From JAEUJZ01 sp964460115 (GTDB lineage Bacteria > Myxococcota_A > Polyangia > Palsa-1104 > JAEUJZ01), in assembly GCA_964460115.1 (NCBI GenBank), contig CAYWPR010000013.1:37112-101111 (forward strand): a stretch of 64,000 nt of DNA, given 5' to 3'. Shown here piece by piece: positions 1 to 9,528 of the stretch; position 1 is the first letter of the stretch; the number at the start of each line of letters is the position of its first letter. The position numbers and the translations under genes are program-made. The notes under the pieces were generated by a model that was not told where the DNA came from, ran no database searches, and saw only the letters and a list, made by a program, of their open reading frames with translations.

Positions 1-1
1 C

Positions 2-412
2 AAAGCGGTCAAAGCTCTGCAGGAAGAAGTTCAGGGAATGATACAGAATCCTCCCACTGCGACCGAGCTTTTGCGCGCCAAGGAATCCATCCTGAATTCC
101 TTTGTCTTTCGCTTCGACAGCAAAGCCAAAACCCTAAGCGAGCGCATGGCCCTAGAGTTTTATGGCTATCCGCCCAACTACTTGGAAAAATTTCCCGCCG
201 AAATTGCCAAGGTCTCGCTGGAAGACGTCAAGCGTGTGGCGCAAAAATATCTGAATCCGCAGGGCTTCGCGGTGCTAGTCGTTGGCAATGCCGCAGACTT
301 TGACAGCCCGCTAAGCACTTTGGGCACGGTGACTCCGCTTGATATCAGCATTCCACCGCCGCCCGCTGCGCTGCCGCCCGCGCCGGCTGGTAAAAGTCCA
401 AGTCACAAATAG
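2..412 (+). CDS. M16 family zinc peptidase, C-terminal fragment (5' truncated by window edge)
   Basis: Only the last ~136 residues are present; the reading frame is open from base 2 and the true start lies outside the window. The text resembles the C-terminal non-catalytic half of M16 (pitrilysin/insulinase-like) peptidases: a helix with a TATELLRAKE segment, then FYGYPPNYLEKFPAEIAKVSLEDVKRVAQKYL and a strand ending AVLVVGN, as these domains end. The zinc motif HxxEH belongs to the missing N-terminal part or to a partner subunit. The protein finishes with a Pro/Ala-rich tail. M16 proteins of this type in Gram-negatives are usually exported and often occur as catalytic/non-catalytic pairs; which type this is cannot be decided here. 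Confidence 0.8.
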   Translation, partial: KAVKALQEEVQGMIQNPPTATELLRAKESILNSFVFRFDSKAKTLSERMALEFYGYPPNYLEKFPAEIAKVSLEDVKRVAQKYLNPQGFAVLVVGNAADFDSPLSTLGTVTPLDISIPPPPAALPPAPAGKSPSHK

Positions 413-512
413 CCGTCGACCTCGCAATCTGTGTCGCCTGGGGCCTGGCTGATTGGTAAAGCAAACACGGCCTCAAACGGCTGCCAAATCGCAAAATGCT
501 AAACTGGCCGGT

Positions 513-1754
513 ATGAAGCTGCGAGCCTACTTTGTGCTGCTGGTTCTGGCGGCGCCCTTGACCATGGGCGCCGCGGATGTTTTTGCCGATGCAAAATCAC
601 CGAGTGGCGCAGGGACGCGGACGCCAACTTTCGAAGAAGCCCAGGCCATGGCGCAAAAGGCCCGTCGAACGTTGGTGCTGGAATTTGGAGCCCGCTGGTG
701 TCAGCCCTGCAAAGAATTCGATCGGCGGGTTTTGCCCCAAGCCGCGGTGCAGCGGGCGCTCGGCGAGGTGATCTACATTCACTACGATGCCGAAGCCGCG
801 CCGGGAATGGTGGCGGCGCGAACTTTGAAAATCGTTGGCTATCCGACGTTTGTGGCCATTGGGCAACAAGGGCGGATTATCGACCGCATCGAAGGCTATC
901 GCAGCGCGCGCGAATTTATCGAATGGGTCGCACATGTAGCGTCCGATTGGGAATCGGATGACTCTTTGCAAGTGCGCATAAGCCGCGAGCCAAGCAATGC
1001 CGAAGCCTTGCTCGTCCTTGGGCGAAGGCAAGCCCAACGCGGACAGGATGCCGCTGCCGAAGCCACTCTTTTGCGCGCTGCGGCCGCGGTAAAAAGTGGT
1101 GGAGAGCGCGTCACAGCGGTGGCCGCGGCCATTGACTGGGAGCTGCGCATCGTGCGGCTGCGGCGGATTTTGCGCGAGGCGCCACGCCAGCAAATGGCCG
1201 AGCATCTTTTGGCATTTCCGCGCAGCGCCAATGCCGATGCGGCGTTTCGCGAGCTGAGCCGGCGCGGACCCGCCGATGCGCTAAGTCTGCGAGCGCTCGA
1301 CAGCTATGTCGATGCCCACCTAGACGCCAAAGAAAAGAAGGCTCAGGAAACTCTGAATGAAATCGTCTATGGATGCTTGCGCGTGGCGGCCTATGACGCC
1401 GCGGAACGCGCCGCCAAGCGCCTTTTGTCTTTGGATGAAAAAAATCCGCTGTACTTAGACACGCTGGCCGAGGTGATGCACTTGCGCGGTGATCGCGCCA
1501 AGGCCTTGACCTATTCGGAACAGGCCGTAGCCGCTGCCGACAGCCGCGGCGCCGAAGGCAAAGAGCTGCGCCCGACCTTATTGAAAAACCAGGCGCGTTT
1601 TGCCCGTTCCGGTCCGTCGCAACCTGTGGAACTGCCGGCCGAGCTTTTGACCGAAGAAGAAGAACTATCCCCCTGGGAACGTTCCGTACCTCCAACTCAG
1701 TCGGCCGTTCCGTCCACGTCCACGACCACAACCACGCACGTCGAATTTCGCTAG
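513..1754 (+). CDS. Exported thioredoxin-fold protein with C-terminal TPR-like helices
   Basis: 413 residues from ATG 513; an upstream TTG at 453 is possible, but the ATG places a signal peptide (MKLRAYFVLLVLAAPLTMG) at the very N-terminus. A thioredoxin domain follows: WCQPC with the redox cysteines at residues 63 and 66, and the cis-proline segment VGYPTF further on. The second half is alpha-helical and Ala-rich with TPR-like signatures (AEALLVLGRRQAQRG; PLYLDTLAEVMHLRGDRAKA). It is probably a periplasmic thiol-disulfide or thioredoxin-like protein; partner unknown. It lies 100 bases after the M16 gene on the same strand and converges on the next gene. Confidence 0.75.
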   Translation: MKLRAYFVLLVLAAPLTMGAADVFADAKSPSGAGTRTPTFEEAQAMAQKARRTLVLEFGARWCQPCKEFDRRVLPQAAVQRALGEVIYIHYDAEAAPGMVAARTLKIVGYPTFVAIGQQGRIIDRIEGYRSAREFIEWVAHVASDWESDDSLQVRISREPSNAEALLVLGRRQAQRGQDAAAEATLLRAAAAVKSGGERVTAVAAAIDWELRIVRLRRILREAPRQQMAEHLLAFPRSANADAAFRELSRRGPADALSLRALDSYVDAHLDAKEKKAQETLNEIVYGCLRVAAYDAAERAAKRLLSLDEKNPLYLDTLAEVMHLRGDRAKALTYSEQAVAAADSRGAEGKELRPTLLKNQARFARSGPSQPVELPAELLTEEEELSPWERSVPPTQSAVPSTSTTTTTHVEFR

Positions 1755-1774
1755 CTCTAAGGAATTCGCGGTTT

Positions 1775-3067
1775 CTATTCCTTCACGTAGCGTTGTCCTT
1801 TGTAGACGTATCGAGTGCGTTTGTCTTGCCAAGGCAAAAGAATCGAAATGACGTCTTCCGCCGGCAGCTCGTTATACGTCGCGGCCGAGAATCCCACCGC
1901 CGCTTGCGGAGTCAACACAATTTCCGCAGTCGCGCCGCGCCGTTCAAAGTGAACCTGAGTGCTCAGCCGGCGTGTGCCTTGTTCTTTTAATACCTCGGCG
2001 GCAAAAATCGACTGAAACTGTCCCCCGCCGGCCGGCAGTACGTAGATGCGCAGCACTTCGCGACCGCCGCCGCCGCCGCGCTCGGCAATGCGCAAGGCCA
2101 CGGCGTGCTGTTTGGAAGAAAGCTCGATAAGCTGCGCGCTTTTGATATCGGCGCGCTGCGGCGCCATCTCTTGATAAGCGTAGTTTTTACCGGCAAAGGC
2201 TAGATACTTTCCAATCATCAATACGCGACCCGAGCCGTTGCCCACATCAGCGGTTTTGTCCAAATAGATGTCATCGGCGCTGAGCTTGAGCTCTGAAAGC
2301 AGCTCGGCCAGCGATTTTTGCCCTTCTTCCAGCTCCAGCACGGAAAGCGCGCTGGGCGGTTCGCTGGGTGAAAGCTCGGCGCTGGCGGCCAGTTCGCCAC
2401 TTGGTGCATCGCTGTCTACAACGCGCAAAGAAAGCCGCAGTGGCGTCCCTTCTTGATATCCCGGAATGCGTTTTTTGGGCAGACGCAGCTCGATGGCATA
2501 ACCGCGAGGCTGCAGCGCATCATAGATGGCAAAGGCGTCCTCGCCAGCAGATTTGCCACCCGCCGGGCCTTCGCCTTCGAGCACTTTGGGCAAATGCGAA
2601 GCGCCTTTGTGAGCCTGCCAACGCACCACCCGCTTTTGCTTTTGTTGCGAAGAGCTTGGAAAGATCAGCAGCCGATCGATGTGCAAATCGCCGCTTTTTT
2701 TCTCGAGCACGCCAAACAGCAGTTCGACGTGATCCTCGCGCGGCGTGGCGCTTTTGCTACGCAAAACGATGTCGTCTTCGACATCGATCAGCAAATAGAC
2801 ATTTTTTTGATCGTAGTTGCAGTACAGCTTGACGCCCAAAGTACGCGCCTGTGCGCTGCTTTCGGCGTTCACTTTGAGCACAAACGGACTGACGCCCTCC
2901 CAATCGCTTTTCATGCCGTCGATATGGACGGTGTTTTCTTCCACCAAATCGCACGACCAGGACAAGGGCTGGTCGGCGCGCGCACGGCTTTGGCCAAAAA
3001 GGATTCCGAGCAGCGTGAAAGCCAAGGAAAGCCATCGCATCATCCGCAGCCGCTTTTGTGCGTCCAT
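1775..3067 (-). CDS. Secreted protein with CBM9/DOMON-like N-terminal domain
   Basis: 430 residues. The N-terminus (MDAQKRLRMMRWLSLAF...) is a signal peptide ending near RARA; starts at residues 9-10 are also possible. Residues ~45-230 resemble a family-9 carbohydrate-binding/DOMON-like beta-sandwich as found in many exported deltaproteobacterial proteins: VHIDGMKSDW, then KNVYLLIDVEDD and a VELLFG strand. The remaining half is beta-rich and unrecognised. It is the last gene of a minus-strand run after the glycosidase-like gene, 14 bases downstream of it, so co-transcription is likely. A role in binding sugar polymers or acting as a surface lectin is inferred only. Confidence 0.55.
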   Translation of the reverse strand: MDAQKRLRMMRWLSLAFTLLGILFGQSRARADQPLSWSCDLVEENTVHIDGMKSDWEGVSPFVLKVNAESSAQARTLGVKLYCNYDQKNVYLLIDVEDDIVLRSKSATPREDHVELLFGVLEKKSGDLHIDRLLIFPSSSQQKQKRVVRWQAHKGASHLPKVLEGEGPAGGKSAGEDAFAIYDALQPRGYAIELRLPKKRIPGYQEGTPLRLSLRVVDSDAPSGELAASAELSPSEPPSALSVLELEEGQKSLAELLSELKLSADDIYLDKTADVGNGSGRVLMIGKYLAFAGKNYAYQEMAPQRADIKSAQLIELSSKQHAVALRIAERGGGGGREVLRIYVLPAGGGQFQSIFAAEVLKEQGTRRLSTQVHFERRGATAEIVLTPQAAVGFSAATYNELPAEDVISILLPWQDKRTRYVYKGQRYVKE

Positions 3068-3081
3068 GGGCCCAGTATAGG

Positions 3082-5643
3082 TCAGCTACGCCGCAGCGTC
3101 AGCCGTGTCGGACCGTCGGCGCGCACGCGGCTAGAGCGGCGCTGCGCATCGCTGTCGCGGTAAAAAACTTCGATGTCCAGCGGACATGGGCTAATAAGCT
3201 CGTAGACGATCCAGTTTGCATCGGTCGTGCAGCGAAACGACAAGGGCCCATACAGCGTCGGCAGCTTTTTTACCGCAAAACTTTGGCCGGGCGCAAAGTA
3301 GGCTTGCGGCGCCGCCGGTGAAAGCCACAGCGTCCCAGTGGGCAAATCGTCTTCGTCCCGTTCTTCGGTGACGAGCATATGGCGCAAATACTGAAGCATG
3401 ACGCCGGTGCCCGCTGAGCACGGATCAGAATCGGCACGGCAAGCCTGCGTGGCCAAAGCCTGCATGCGTTCGATCTGTTCTTCCTGCGTGAAACGAATCA
3501 CCGCGGTTTCCGGCGAGACGAAGGTGTACGGATCGCAAGACAGGCCGATCTGCGCCAGCATGCCGCGATAAAAGCGCGCAAATTCTCGCCGCTGCAGCGC
3601 GGCCAGTTGGCAGCCGCGGGCGTATTCGGCATCGATGCCGAGCCTTTCGAACCAGCCATCAAAGCGCGGCAAACCCAGAACTTGCCGTCCGGTGGCCTCT
3701 AAATATTCGGTCAGCGTTCGCGCCCAGCGTCCGCGCCAGCCAAAGGCCGCGGTTTCTAGCACCAGCGAGGCGAAAAGCTGGTAGTAATCGCCGCTCGACG
3801 GCGAGTTTGCGGTTTCGTCCGTACGAAACGGCAAAAAGGGCGGCTGCGCATCGGCGCGGTAGATGCGCTCGGCCGCTGTCCAAAGATCGGCACGCACGGC
3901 GGCGGCATCCGCAAGCCAGGCCGTCGCTTCTGGCTCTTCGGCCAGAATGGTTGCCACCCGTCCGGCATCGCGCAAGCCGCGCCAGCAAGCGCTGGAGGCG
4001 TAAAGGCTATACGCCGGAGTGCGCAGATCGCCGCCATAGATATGCCGCGGCATAAGTCCGTAATGCGGCGGGCGCTGGCCGTTTTCCAAAGTCCGCGTGC
4101 TGGCAAAAGCCTGGCGCAGCCACATGGCGCTGTCGCGCAGCGTCGGCCACAAGCGCTGCAAAAAATGCACGTCGCCGGTCAGCGCATGCACATCTAGGGC
4201 ATAGGTTAGGGCCAGACCGTTGCGATATTGATGATGCGGCCCGTCTTTTTTCAGAAACTCCGCCGCGTAAAACGTTCGCTCGAGAATTTCCATCGCGGCG
4301 GCGCCGTGGCCGTACTGGGCCAGCGATACAAGGTTCCAGCCCTCTTCAATGCCGAAAAGGGCATCCTCGTACACGCCGGGAAACAGCCCATAACGCATCA
4401 CGCCGTCGCGAACAAAAAGGCGCGTTTGCAAAAGCAGGGCGCGCCACAGATTCATCAAATGGGAATCCGGCAGGTCCAGTTGCGCGCCGGCAGCGAGAAA
4501 TTCATCATCGCTAGGAACCGCCCGGGGCACGGTTTTGGTAGGCAGCGGCAACCGCAGGTGCAGTTCGCAAGACGTGTTGGCGCGAAGCGCAAAGCAGGGC
4601 GCATCGCCCGAAAAATCTTGCGAAAGGCGCAGCTCGGCTTGAGTGACGGTGGCATCTTTGGCCGCCGCCGGTGCGCAATCCGCAAGAAGCTGGCAGCCGA
4701 TCGGCGTTTGCACTTCGGCGTACAGCGCGCGATCATTTTGCGCGGTGATGCGGCGCGCCGTCACTGCTTGCAAAGAAAGGCTTAGCGCATCTACAGAGGA
4801 GTTTTTCGCCAATAGCCTAATTTGCAGCGTACTTTGGGCATCGATAAACGCCGTCTCTGTGATGGCTAGACCATCGGCGGCAAGCTCTACCTGGCCCATA
4901 GGTTTATAGCCATCTCCCAGCCGCTGTGAGACGCCTTGCAAGGATCGGCCGTTTATGCGCAGCCGCAATAGCACGCGATCGCCGCCACTGAGCGTTTCTG
5001 CTTCTGCAGCGGCGCTGGGCGGCAGTACCAGCCCGCCATTCCAAAGCTGGTACGCGATAGGGCCTTCAGGAATGCCAAGGAGTGCTCCGCCGCGGTAGGG
5101 CCGAACCAGTTCAAACAAGTCGTCCAGCGTTGGATCGGTATCGAGAGTGCCGCGCAAAAGGGTACGTCGCAGCAGCGCTTGGGCCAAAAAATCGCCATCG
5201 GAAAAAAGCTGCGGCTGCGGTCGCAAAAGCGGCGGCTCGCTTGGCGGTATTTCGCAGTCGGGCGAGTCGGCAAATGGCCGATCGGCAACGGTCATGGCAG
5301 CCAGCCCCCAAGGACCCGGGGTGCAGCGCAAAATCACTTCGCTGACCAAGCGTTTTGAGCAGCGTAGCTCGACAAGCATGACCGAGCTATAGGCCACAAG
5401 CGCCGCCGGCCGCGCTGCCATAGGAAAACGAAATTCTTGCGTTGCAAAAGGCCCATTTTCGTCGAACACGGACAATGCGCCCAGTGGCGGCCAACGCGCC
5501 GGGCGCATCCAGCTATTCCACGTGTCGCTTTCGCCGCAGCCGACAAAAAAGGCCTGCACCGCAGAGATCTGCGTCGGACTGAGCAGCTTCAGATGAAATT
5601 CATGCAGCTTGGCGCAGCTTACAAAGCTCGGCGTCTCCGACAT
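3082..5643 (-). CDS. Six-hairpin-glycosidase-like protein
   Basis: 853 residues from the ATG at 5643; 12 further codons are open upstream. The chosen start forms a TGATG stop-start overlap with the lipid kinase gene, arguing for translational coupling. The N-terminal ~380 residues are beta-rich. Residues ~400-770 contain long helices and aromatic loops typical of (alpha/alpha)6-barrel glycosidases (LFPGVYEDALFGIEEGWNLV; LWPTLRDSAMWLRQ; SGDYYQLFASLVLE), followed by a short beta domain, the architecture of GH63/GH78/GH94-like enzymes. I cannot assign a substrate or point to the catalytic acid with certainty. No signal peptide is seen, so a cytoplasmic location is likely. Confidence 0.6.
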   Translation of the reverse strand: MSETPSFVSCAKLHEFHLKLLSPTQISAVQAFFVGCGESDTWNSWMRPARWPPLGALSVFDENGPFATQEFRFPMAARPAALVAYSSVMLVELRCSKRLVSEVILRCTPGPWGLAAMTVADRPFADSPDCEIPPSEPPLLRPQPQLFSDGDFLAQALLRRTLLRGTLDTDPTLDDLFELVRPYRGGALLGIPEGPIAYQLWNGGLVLPPSAAAEAETLSGGDRVLLRLRINGRSLQGVSQRLGDGYKPMGQVELAADGLAITETAFIDAQSTLQIRLLAKNSSVDALSLSLQAVTARRITAQNDRALYAEVQTPIGCQLLADCAPAAAKDATVTQAELRLSQDFSGDAPCFALRANTSCELHLRLPLPTKTVPRAVPSDDEFLAAGAQLDLPDSHLMNLWRALLLQTRLFVRDGVMRYGLFPGVYEDALFGIEEGWNLVSLAQYGHGAAAMEILERTFYAAEFLKKDGPHHQYRNGLALTYALDVHALTGDVHFLQRLWPTLRDSAMWLRQAFASTRTLENGQRPPHYGLMPRHIYGGDLRTPAYSLYASSACWRGLRDAGRVATILAEEPEATAWLADAAAVRADLWTAAERIYRADAQPPFLPFRTDETANSPSSGDYYQLFASLVLETAAFGWRGRWARTLTEYLEATGRQVLGLPRFDGWFERLGIDAEYARGCQLAALQRREFARFYRGMLAQIGLSCDPYTFVSPETAVIRFTQEEQIERMQALATQACRADSDPCSAGTGVMLQYLRHMLVTEERDEDDLPTGTLWLSPAAPQAYFAPGQSFAVKKLPTLYGPLSFRCTTDANWIVYELISPCPLDIEVFYRDSDAQRRSSRVRADGPTRLTLRRS

Positions 5644-6731
5644 CAAGTCGATAGTAACGTCTGCGGCGGCCGGGCGCACAACATCCGTACGGGACGCGGT
5701 CCAAGCTCGATGCGCATGAGGTCGCGACGATCCTTCAATAGATCGCCGCCAATCTGCATGGGGACCGGCGCTTCCATATGTATCTCGACCGCGTCACATA
5801 GGAAATCATGCAGCGAGGGGCTTAAATACGTGCCGCGCAGAACCCCAGGCAGGTGGGCCAAAGTTTCCAGCGCCGATGCATCGGTGCAGCGCAAATGGAA
5901 TTTGTCGCGCCGAAAATCGGCAAAGGGAAAAATACGTATGCCAAATCCATAACAAGGAACGGTAGCGGCGCCCGCCAATGTGCACGGCCCGCGATATAGG
6001 ACGGTGCCGCGGGGTAGGGGCACGGGGTCGGGCAGTCCGTTTGGTCCGATGGCATAGGCGGGACCGCCGACGTTGACCACTTCGACCTCGGGCAGTCGTC
6101 GCAACATAAAGCGCGGCACCGAGCGCAAGGCGATGGCCAGCGCATAGCGCAGCGGCGAACCCAGCATCGGCCCAAGCCGCATCAGATCGAGCGTGCGGGT
6201 GGTTGCCGTGTAGTCCTCAAGGATCTGCGAATCTAGGCCCGTGCCGGCAAAGGGCGCGAGCGTGCCATCTACGCGCAAAAGGGGCAGTTCATGAATCAGC
6301 GTGTCCGGCTTTTGCGCCCGCTCTAGTTCGGTACGCAAGCCGCGCGCCGAGGACGGTTCCACGCCCAGGTAGTAACCGATGGCATTGCCGGTTCCCAGGC
6401 GCAGGACGCCAATGCGGGGCAGCGGCTGTCCGGCGCGCTGGCAGGCGAACATCAGATCGTTAAGACCGCGGACAAAGGTGCCATCTCCGCCGCCCAGAAG
6501 GACCGTGCCGTAGCGGCGCTCGACCAGCGTCGTGGCGATGCTGCGGCAGTGGGCCGGACTTTCGGATAGAAACACGTCGGAGGAGCCGTGCAACTGCTTG
6601 ATGCGCTGAACTTGACGCCGAGTCACCGCGCGGGCGTTCTTGTTGAGCACGACGGCGACCTGGTCGCTAAGCGCAACCTTGGACCCAGCATGGGGTAGGA
6701 AGGGGGCTGCGTGCGAAATCGATGTTTCCAT
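5643..6731 (-). CDS. Diacylglycerol kinase catalytic-domain lipid kinase (DagK/YegS type)
   Basis: 362 residues from ATG 6731; the frame is open 51 codons further upstream, but that part lacks family similarity. The N-terminal half carries the kinase fold signatures: VAVVLNKNARAVT at the start, the nucleotide-binding GGGDGT, and LRLGTGNAIGYYLG. The family phosphorylates diacylglycerol or other lipids (for example sphingosine-like bases) with ATP; the substrate is not predictable. It is first in a minus-strand operon: its stop overlaps the ATG of the glycosidase-like gene (TGATG). The ~190-base upstream gap contains two AATTGGC motifs near 6810-6827 and presumably the promoter. Confidence 0.85.
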   Translation of the reverse strand: METSISHAAPFLPHAGSKVALSDQVAVVLNKNARAVTRRQVQRIKQLHGSSDVFLSESPAHCRSIATTLVERRYGTVLLGGGDGTFVRGLNDLMFACQRAGQPLPRIGVLRLGTGNAIGYYLGVEPSSARGLRTELERAQKPDTLIHELPLLRVDGTLAPFAGTGLDSQILEDYTATTRTLDLMRLGPMLGSPLRYALAIALRSVPRFMLRRLPEVEVVNVGGPAYAIGPNGLPDPVPLPRGTVLYRGPCTLAGAATVPCYGFGIRIFPFADFRRDKFHLRCTDASALETLAHLPGVLRGTYLSPSLHDFLCDAVEIHMEAPVPMQIGGDLLKDRRDLMRIELGPRPVRMLCARPPQTLLST

Positions 6732-6918
6732 GGTGCTTGGGCAGGAAGCACATTTGATGCCAAGTTTGCCGAATTCACTTCGAAAAGGACTTCGTCGCTG
6801 ACAGGGGTCGAATTGGCGAATTGGCAGTTTCGGTGGCACCGCAGGCTGCGTGATTGCGGTTACAGTGTGTAAAGCCCTACGCACTCAAGCGATCGGCGTT
6901 ACTTCGTGCCTAGACGGC

Positions 6919-7860
6919 CTAGTAACCGTCGGACCAGCCTGGTGGAGGCGTGGCGTAGCGGTTCTGGTTGCTTGGAAAGGGCTGCGCGGTGCGCCGCCGG
7001 TAAATCTCGCCATCATAGTTGCTGCCGTCGCCGTCTACGTCGATGCCCATGGCCAAAAGCCCCGAGCGATCATTATAACGCACACCAAGTAGTGCCGCCG
7101 GCTGAAAGGAACTTTGGCGCGTAAACGGAACCTCTTGAACTTGCGAATCGACGCGTTCGCCAAAGCCGGTACCTAGGCCCGGACGTTTCTGGGCGCTGCG
7201 ATCGCGGGCCATCCCGCCCATGCTGGGCTCGCTGGCGGGAGGCGCAGCGGCCGTTCCACGCCCCATTTCGCTGTCTTCGCTGCTGCGCGCTTCAGATTTG
7301 GCGGCCGGGGGCGGCGCGCCGCCATACACATCATCGCGACCGTTCCAATAGGGACGAGGCCGCGGCTGCGGAATATACACGGGACGCGGCGGATCATAGC
7401 GCTCGGGAAATACCGCGACGCCGATCACTCCGACTTCGCGCGCCGATCCGGTGCGCGCCGCATAAGATCCGGCAACGCTGGAAAAACGGAACGCCGCCGC
7501 CTGGTTATCAGACAACCGCCAACCATCGATCTCGGCCTGTCCATAAGGAGCCACGAGGTAGCCGCGCTTGTGCTGGTAGTCAGCATTGCGACCGTCGATG
7601 ACATCGCGTCCATCCACAGAGATGACCGCTTCAATACGGCGCGATGAGTGGTTGCTGACCCGCAAGGTATAGCGGGCTCCGCGGTGACCTAATACATAGG
7701 TTTCGCCGTTCTGAACATAGGTCTGCGCCGGCGCGCCATCGACCAGCACCTGTATTTCATAAGGTCCGGATTGGTCGCGTAGCGGTCCGGCGGTGGCCAA
7801 ATTGCAAAGGACTACAGGGGCACATAGAAGCGCCAGGGCGGTGGCGATCGTCTTAGGCAT
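6919..7860 (-). CDS. Secreted protein of unknown function
   Basis: 313 residues. It begins with a clear signal peptide (MPKTIATALALLCAPVVLC..., cleavage near ATAGPL). Residues ~30-165 form a conserved-looking beta domain with YEIQVLVDGAP, a Tyr/Gly-rich GARYTLRVSNHS stretch and ISVDGRDVIDG. The middle is Pro/Ala/Ser-rich low-complexity linker; the end (YNDRSGLLAMGIDVDGDG) has a DxDxDG-like Asp cluster that could bind calcium. An AAGGAG ribosome site lies 7-8 bases before the ATG. I do not recognise the family. It is divergent from the Cys-rich lipoprotein gene at 7978; the ~117-base gap should hold both promoters. Confidence 0.6.
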   Translation of the reverse strand: MPKTIATALALLCAPVVLCNLATAGPLRDQSGPYEIQVLVDGAPAQTYVQNGETYVLGHRGARYTLRVSNHSSRRIEAVISVDGRDVIDGRNADYQHKRGYLVAPYGQAEIDGWRLSDNQAAAFRFSSVAGSYAARTGSAREVGVIGVAVFPERYDPPRPVYIPQPRPRPYWNGRDDVYGGAPPPAAKSEARSSEDSEMGRGTAAAPPASEPSMGGMARDRSAQKRPGLGTGFGERVDSQVQEVPFTRQSSFQPAALLGVRYNDRSGLLAMGIDVDGDGSNYDGEIYRRRTAQPFPSNQNRYATPPPGWSDGY

Positions 7861-7977
7861 CGTACTCTCCTTACTCTACTTAACGCGCTGCTAGCAAAAC
7901 CGATCTATTACCAACCCGCGACATCCAAATTTGTTTGTGACATACTGCGCCCACTAACCTTTCATCTGGAGGCTTCC

Positions 7978-8331
7978 ATGAACCTGAAACTGTCGCGAAT
8001 CGTCGCCATCCTTGCTGTCTCTTTCGCTGCCGCTTGCGGCGCGCCCGGTGCATACGACATATGCAATGCGAGCTGCGATGCTGCCAAGCGCTGCGGCTAC
8101 GCCAATGATGTAACGACGACGAATTGCCACAACAATTGCGATACAAACAAGGGCTCGGCCGCTGATGACGATGCGCGCTTGGCCAAAAAATGCAAAAACT
8201 CCGGAGACATTCGCAAAGCCGAGCTGGCTTGCTTCGACAATACCTCATGCCGCGGCAGTGCATCCGAGTACAGCAGCGCGATCGTAAGCTGCTTGGCGGA
8301 TCCGGAAAGAAATCAGTGCATTCTGCAATAG
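7978..8331 (+). CDS. Small cysteine-rich lipoprotein
   Basis: 117 residues with an excellent TGGAGG ribosome site just upstream. The N-terminus is a lipoprotein signal with lipobox SFAAACG (lipidated Cys at residue 20). The ~97-residue mature domain carries ten more cysteines with spacings such as CNASC, CHNNC and C-x-x-x-x-C, an even number consistent with five disulfides in the periplasm or at the surface. No enzymatic motif is visible. The compact 'C-x(3)-C-x(5)-C' opening resembles small Cys-rich lipoproteins common in myxobacteria; function unknown. Confidence 0.7.
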   Translation: MNLKLSRIVAILAVSFAAACGAPGAYDICNASCDAAKRCGYANDVTTTNCHNNCDTNKGSAADDDARLAKKCKNSGDIRKAELACFDNTSCRGSASEYSSAIVSCLADPERNQCILQ

Positions 8332-8373
8332 CTGCCGAGCTCGAGATGGCGCTGGCCTTCGGGCCCGCCGCGG

Positions 8374-9528
8374 GTGCAGCTTGATGTTAGCTATGCCATA
8401 GTTGCATCGATGCAATCTTTGTCCGGCTCAAGCCGGAAAAATGGCCATGGCGCAGGGGGCAAGCAGACAACTGTGTCGGGAACTCGCTTTGAGGCTTACG
8501 ATGCCTCGGCGGTAGGAACCGGCAGTGGGTTGCTGATTGCCCTGATTTTTCATCTCGCATTTCTGACTTTTGCCTATCTACGACCGCTTCCATCGTCTAA
8601 CCATCGCTCGACTCCTATCGAGATGGAAATGCTGACCCGGCCTAAGCCCCCGCCGGAAGTGCCTCCGCCTCCGCCTCCGGTATCGCCGCCGCCCGCCATC
8701 GCCAATCGCCATCCGGCCAGTCGGCCGCTGCCGCGTGAGCTGATTCCGGTACCGCGCAAGGATGAAGTTTCAAATCCGCAAAGCCCGGCCCTCGTCGTGC
8801 CGGCGCAGCCGCCGCAAACCGCCGAAACATCTGCGCCCGGTCCGCAAAAAGGTCCAATCGATCTGTTTCCGCAAAAAACCTTGGGCGGAATCGTTGGCGT
8901 ACCCGCCGCCGGAGCTCCCATTCCCAAAGGCCCCGATCGGCTGTTCAAAGACGAGCGCCTGGATCCCAAAAAAGAAGCCCCCTTTGAGCTTATTGCCGAA
9001 AAAGGCGGCGGCTATAAGTGCGAAACCAAAAATTTCATTGCTCATATCAAGTCCGACGGATCGATCTCTTTTGACAACCGCTTTCCGATTGGATTGGAAA
9101 AAGGCGGAACCTTCAGCTTCGATTTGACCGATTTGGCGATGCGCAGCAAAAAACAGGATCCCTATGCTGCGGAAAAGCGCCGCGTTTTGGAATTTACCGA
9201 CAAGGTGCGTAACGATCTGCGCAAGAACTCGCTGCAAGAATCGCGAGCGCAGGCGCTAAATTCGCTGTCCGAAGAGATCGCGCGAATCTGGTCTGGCCAC
9301 CGCTCGGCAGCCGCGCGTCGGCACGAGCTGTACGAAAAATGGGCCGACTGCGCGGACGACAAAGAAGACCACCTAGGCCGCAAAGGCCGCCAACTGGTCG
9401 AAGATTACATACGCGGCCACCTGTCGGCGGGCAGCTCCGACGCATTTACCGCCGAAGAGCTGGCCAAAATCGCTTCCGAGCGTCAGGGACTGCCTCCTTT
9501 TGATCCGTACGGCACCGGCACGCCTTGA
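8374..9528 (+). CDS. TonB-like membrane protein with proline-rich periplasmic linker
   Basis: 384 residues from GTG 8374; ATG 8410 (residue 13) is an equally plausible start. One transmembrane segment near residues 53-69 (SGLLIALIFHLAFLTFAYL) is followed by a Pro-rich stretch (PPPEVPPPPPPVSPPP), the usual layout of TonB/TolA-type periplasm-spanning proteins. The C-terminal ~180 residues are charged and helical and do not show a recognisable TonB C-terminal domain. The stop codon overlaps the TTG start of the next gene (TTGA). Role inferred only: energy coupling or envelope spanning. Confidence 0.55.
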   Translation: MQLDVSYAIVASMQSLSGSSRKNGHGAGGKQTTVSGTRFEAYDASAVGTGSGLLIALIFHLAFLTFAYLRPLPSSNHRSTPIEMEMLTRPKPPPEVPPPPPPVSPPPAIANRHPASRPLPRELIPVPRKDEVSNPQSPALVVPAQPPQTAETSAPGPQKGPIDLFPQKTLGGIVGVPAAGAPIPKGPDRLFKDERLDPKKEAPFELIAEKGGGYKCETKNFIAHIKSDGSISFDNRFPIGLEKGGTFSFDLTDLAMRSKKQDPYAAEKRRVLEFTDKVRNDLRKNSLQESRAQALNSLSEEIARIWSGHRSAAARRHELYEKWADCADDKEDHLGRKGRQLVEDYIRGHLSAGSSDAFTAEELAKIASERQGLPPFDPYGTGTP

